DNA of 6,657 nt from Sphingobacteriaceae bacterium. GTDB taxonomy: Bacteria; Bacteroidota; Bacteroidia; Sphingobacteriales; Sphingobacteriaceae. Under the pieces are notes generated by a model. It saw only the letters and a program-made list of their open reading frames with translations, did not search any database and was not told the DNA's origin. The stretch is taken from the NCBI GenBank assembly GCA_025450155.1, contig JANWIB010000034.1:1-6657 (forward strand), written 5' to 3'. The position numbers and the translations under genes are program-made. Below are positions 6,151-6,657 of this stretch, piece after piece (position 1 is the first letter of the stretch; each line of letters opens with the position of its first letter).

Positions 6151-6238
6151 TCCGATAAACAATTGTAATTTATTTCAATAAATTTTTAGTTAAAAGTGTC
6201 GATTAAAGACTATAATAAAACCGAATAGATATAATTAA
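6151..6238. other. Spacer between the two GT2 paralogues
   Basis: This AT-rich 88-nt gap contains no ORF on the minus strand, no TAnnTTTG box and no stable hairpin followed by T-run. The absence of both promoter and terminator signals supports read-through from the upstream GT2 into the downstream one. Confidence 0.4.
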
Positions 6239-6657
6239 TTAAACGTCTTTAGAAAAGATAAAAGCCTTAAATTTTTTAAAAATAAAGCGAATCCATATAC
6301 TAAACCCATAATTTTCTCTAATTAATAGTGCCTTACTTTTTTCAAATACCTTGTCTTTTTTTAATGAGGATATCCCAGTATGATTAAATCTAGCTAGTAT
6401 ATAATCTTTAAACTCAAATCGAAATTCTTTGTCTTTCCAACATTTCATATTTAATACATGATCTGCAGATATCTTATAATGTTCATCAAACTTATATTTT
6501 CGAAATACAGCTGATGGATATATCATAGCCTGATGGCAGATTCCAGTTTTTGCATGCTGATAAGGACTTAAGTACCCAAGAGATTTTTTTTCATTTTTCA
6601 ACACGCTACCATAATAAATAGTGGATTTATCTTTCAATTCCGATGCTAAACTCGAAA
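6239..6657 (-). CDS. GT2-family glycosyltransferase, C-terminal part (partial, 5' end off window)
   Basis: The minus-strand frame is open to the right edge; 138 residues and the stop codon are visible, so the catalytic N-terminal half (DGGSTDGT and DD motifs) lies outside. The visible part aligns with the second half of the neighbouring GT2: STIYYGSVLKNEKKSLGY against the neighbour's CIYYGMSKWKDKISGKKF, TGICHQAMIYPSAVFRKYKF against GNICHQSIFYPIRVFEKYHY, and YKISADHVLNMKCWKDKEF against YKVRADYVLNMQLWKDSDF. The conserved HQ pair and the Asp of the ADH/ADY block are kept. The ending is shorter, with a basic aromatic tail (IWIRFIFKKFKAFIF). The two genes are therefore tandem paralogues that probably add similar sugars or arose by duplication. 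It lies 88 nt upstream of the next gene's ATG with no clear promoter between them. Any start codon visible here (TTG at 6637) is internal. Confidence 0.88.
   Translation of the reverse strand, partial: SSLASELKDKSTIYYGSVLKNEKKSLGYLSPYQHAKTGICHQAMIYPSAVFRKYKFDEHYKISADHVLNMKCWKDKEFRFEFKDYILARFNHTGISSLKKDKVFEKSKALLIRENYGFSIWIRFIFKKFKAFIFSKDV

Noticed and set aside
6151..6162. TTG start adding MFIG to the complete GT2
   Set aside because: An ATG four codons downstream gives a typical GT2 start just before the LISIITVTLN strand; the TTG has no supporting ribosome-binding signal.
1..6657. Search for CRISPR repeats, tRNA-like cloverleaves, IS ends and phage genes
   Set aside because: No regularly spaced repeats, transposase motifs, terminal inverted repeats or tRNA-like segments were found on either strand by reading.

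Overview
The window looks like an AT-rich chromosomal segment from a member of Bacteroidota, probably a Sphingobacteriaceae-like soil or freshwater bacterium. The lineage is inferred. Support comes from -7 boxes of the TAnnTTTG type ahead of several genes, an absence of strong Shine-Dalgarno sequences, many short aromatic-rich outer-membrane/secreted proteins, and a WbsX-type surface-polysaccharide gene. No RNA gene, insertion sequence, CRISPR array or phage gene was seen.

Left part (1-2889), housekeeping or unlinked genes. A secreted protein with a CBM9/DOMON-like start runs off the left edge on the minus strand (1-250). The gap after it holds a 37-codon minus-strand peptide remnant (304-417) that resembles the tail of a class I cytochrome c. 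Next are a small outer-membrane beta-barrel protein with a TTG start (536-1234) and a complete rhomboid protease with its catalytic Ser/His pair (1302-1916). The rhomboid overlaps tail to tail with a conserved-looking protein of unknown function on the minus strand (1900-2889).

Right part (2961-6657), the edge of a surface-polysaccharide (O-antigen or capsule/EPS) biosynthesis locus. A plus-strand leader carries a short ORF (3024-3146) whose sequence looks like the C-terminal end of a glycosyltransferase. It is followed by a WbsX/GH99-like protein (3160-4266). Facing it from the right are three minus-strand glycosyltransferase genes: a GT2 cut by the window end (6239-6657), a second GT2 that is its paralogue (5407-6150), and a GT4 (4310-5413) whose start overlaps the GT2 stop by 7 nt. 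The minus-strand genes are transcribed into the window from the right and are probably one operon. They are likely to add successive sugars to a lipid-linked repeat unit on the cytoplasmic face of the inner membrane, with the WbsX-like protein acting on the same glycan.

No clearly novel biological system is visible. The most interesting items are the two gene remnants, the tandem GT2 duplication, and the unknown protein with an apparently degenerate zinc-finger/HNH-like N-terminus.
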